Shown: piece after piece, positions 6,168-6,549 of the stretch
How positions within the stretch are numbered: the stretch's first letter is position 1
Layout of the letters: every line of letters starts with the position of its first letter
NCBI GenBank assembly: GCA_023428425.1
Contig: JAEYYP010000362.1
Span: forward strand, 1 to 6,549
Source: Pseudomonadota bacterium
Lineage (GTDB): Bacteria > Pseudomonadota > Alphaproteobacteria > Rhizobiales > Devosiaceae
Length of the DNA stretch: 6,549 nt
Reading direction: 5' to 3'
The notes under the pieces: generated by a model
The model's input: the letters and a program-made list of their open reading frames with translations, nothing else
What the model was told of the DNA's origin: nothing
Databases searched by the model: none
Made by a program: the position numbers and the translations under genes

Positions 6168-6368
6168 ATGAGTGGATTTTTCGTGGTCAAGGGCGAACTG
6201 GCGGCCTGGGCGCTCGGGCTCGAGGACAGCGATACGCTGTCGGGGGACGAGGTGCGGGAGCTGTTCGGCCAGCCCGAACCACCGGCACCGAAGCGCCGCA
6301 AGCGGCGCCTCAGCCATGAATGGTATCGTCAGCCGGCTCTGCGTCGCCGCGAACTGCTGGACCGCTAG
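6168..6368 (+). CDS. Small uncharacterised basic protein
   Basis: This is a predicted 66-residue protein of unknown function. It starts MSGFFVVKGELAAWALGLED, passes through an acidic stretch (DSDTLSGDEVRELFG), then a Pro-rich turn (QPEPPAPKRRKRR), and ends in an Arg-rich tail (SHEWYRQPALRRRELLDR). The basic tail could contact nucleic acid or a membrane surface, but I cannot name a family. The frame is open from GTG 6096 and ATG 6099, but codons before 6168 include AGA and ATA and only about half end in G or C, whereas codons after it almost all do. I therefore place the start at 6168, with the weak site GGGGG (6154-6158) 9 nt upstream. TTG at 6162 is an alternative. It follows the regulator gene by 116 bp and is convergent with the aquaporin gene. 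Confidence 0.55.
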   Translation: MSGFFVVKGELAAWALGLEDSDTLSGDEVRELFGQPEPPAPKRRKRRLSHEWYRQPALRRRELLDR

Positions 6369-6380
6369 CGCCCGGACCGA

Positions 6381-6402
6381 AGGCCACCGCGTGCGGTGGC
6401 CT
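6381..6402. terminator. Strong hairpin between convergent genes, likely bidirectional terminator
   Basis: AGGCCACCGC (6381-6390) and GCGGTGGCCT (6393-6402) form a perfect 10-bp inverted repeat, or 9 bp with a CGTG tetraloop. It lies 12 bp after the small gene's stop and 20 bp after the aquaporin gene's stop on the other strand. No T-run follows in either direction, so it may work as an RNA 3'-end stabiliser or with Rho. Position supports the call more than sequence does. Confidence 0.6.
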
Positions 6403-6422
6403 CACGGGGTGCTTCGGCGCAG

Positions 6423-6549
6423 CTACTCGCGGCCGAGATTGCCGACGCTTTCGCCCGGCGACAGCACGTACTTCCAGATCGCCGCGCCGATGGCTGCGCC
6501 GACCAGCGGCGCGAGGATGAACAGCCAGACCTGGCCGAGAGCGCCGTTC
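6423..6549 (-). CDS. aqpZ: Aquaporin (AqpZ type), C-terminal part only
   Basis: The minus strand encodes 41 residues ending in TAG (6423-6425); the rest of the gene lies beyond the window's right edge. The visible part, NGALGQVWLFILAPLVGAAI and onward to WKYVLSPGESVGNLGRE, matches the last transmembrane helix and short cytoplasmic tail of bacterial AqpZ-type water channels, whose equivalent reads like ALxQLWxFWxxPxxGxxxGG. The expected product is an inner-membrane channel for water flow under osmotic change. The pore NPA motifs are not in the window, so the split between water channel and glycerol facilitator rests on this one helix. It is convergent with the small gene and shares the hairpin at 6381-6402. 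Confidence 0.82.
   Translation of the reverse strand, partial: NGALGQVWLFILAPLVGAAIGAAIWKYVLSPGESVGNLGRE

Overview
The window looks like chromosomal DNA from a high-GC alphaproteobacterium, most likely of the Hyphomicrobiales/Rhizobiales. The support is the GC-rich codon use (41 of 60 bases G or C at 3001-3060), the style of the DNA polymerase I protein, and a GTCATCCC-type palindromic repeat of a kind I associate with alphaproteobacteria. The genus is not resolved; a Devosia-like organism is only a guess.

The left part (1-1884) is accessory and disrupted. It holds a REP-like long inverted repeat (41-118), the C-terminal remnant of a GIY-YIG nuclease gene (174-350, minus), and the first ~145 codons of an unidentified gene with clearly lower GC (from 429, plus). 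That gene is cut off by a complete IS481-family insertion sequence (about 864-1884, transposase on minus). The other end of the insertion sequence lies only about 6 bp beyond the polA stop codon. The lost 3' part of the interrupted gene is not found on the far side, so the insertion sequence probably marks a deletion or rearrangement junction.

The central part (1891-6051) is ordinary core chromosome. A full-length polA (971 aa, minus) has intact 5' nuclease, 3'-5' proofreading and polymerase motifs. It is divergent from a LuxR-type transcriptional regulator gene (4963-6051, plus). The ~156-bp gap between them carries a perfect 7-bp inverted repeat and weak promoter-like hexamers.

The right end (6052-6549) holds back-to-back dyads after the regulator gene, a structured leader, a small uncharacterised basic protein (6168-6368, plus), a strong hairpin likely acting as a two-way terminator, and the 3' end of a convergent aquaporin gene (aqpZ type, minus) that runs off the window.

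The genes do not form one pathway. polA and the transposase lie on the same strand 64 bp apart, so read-through from polA could reach the transposase. The regulator may control the small gene behind it, but this rests only on position and dyad symmetry. I see no clear new system. The least explained items are the truncated low-GC gene, the palindrome/GIY-YIG pairing, and the structured stretch 6061-6167.
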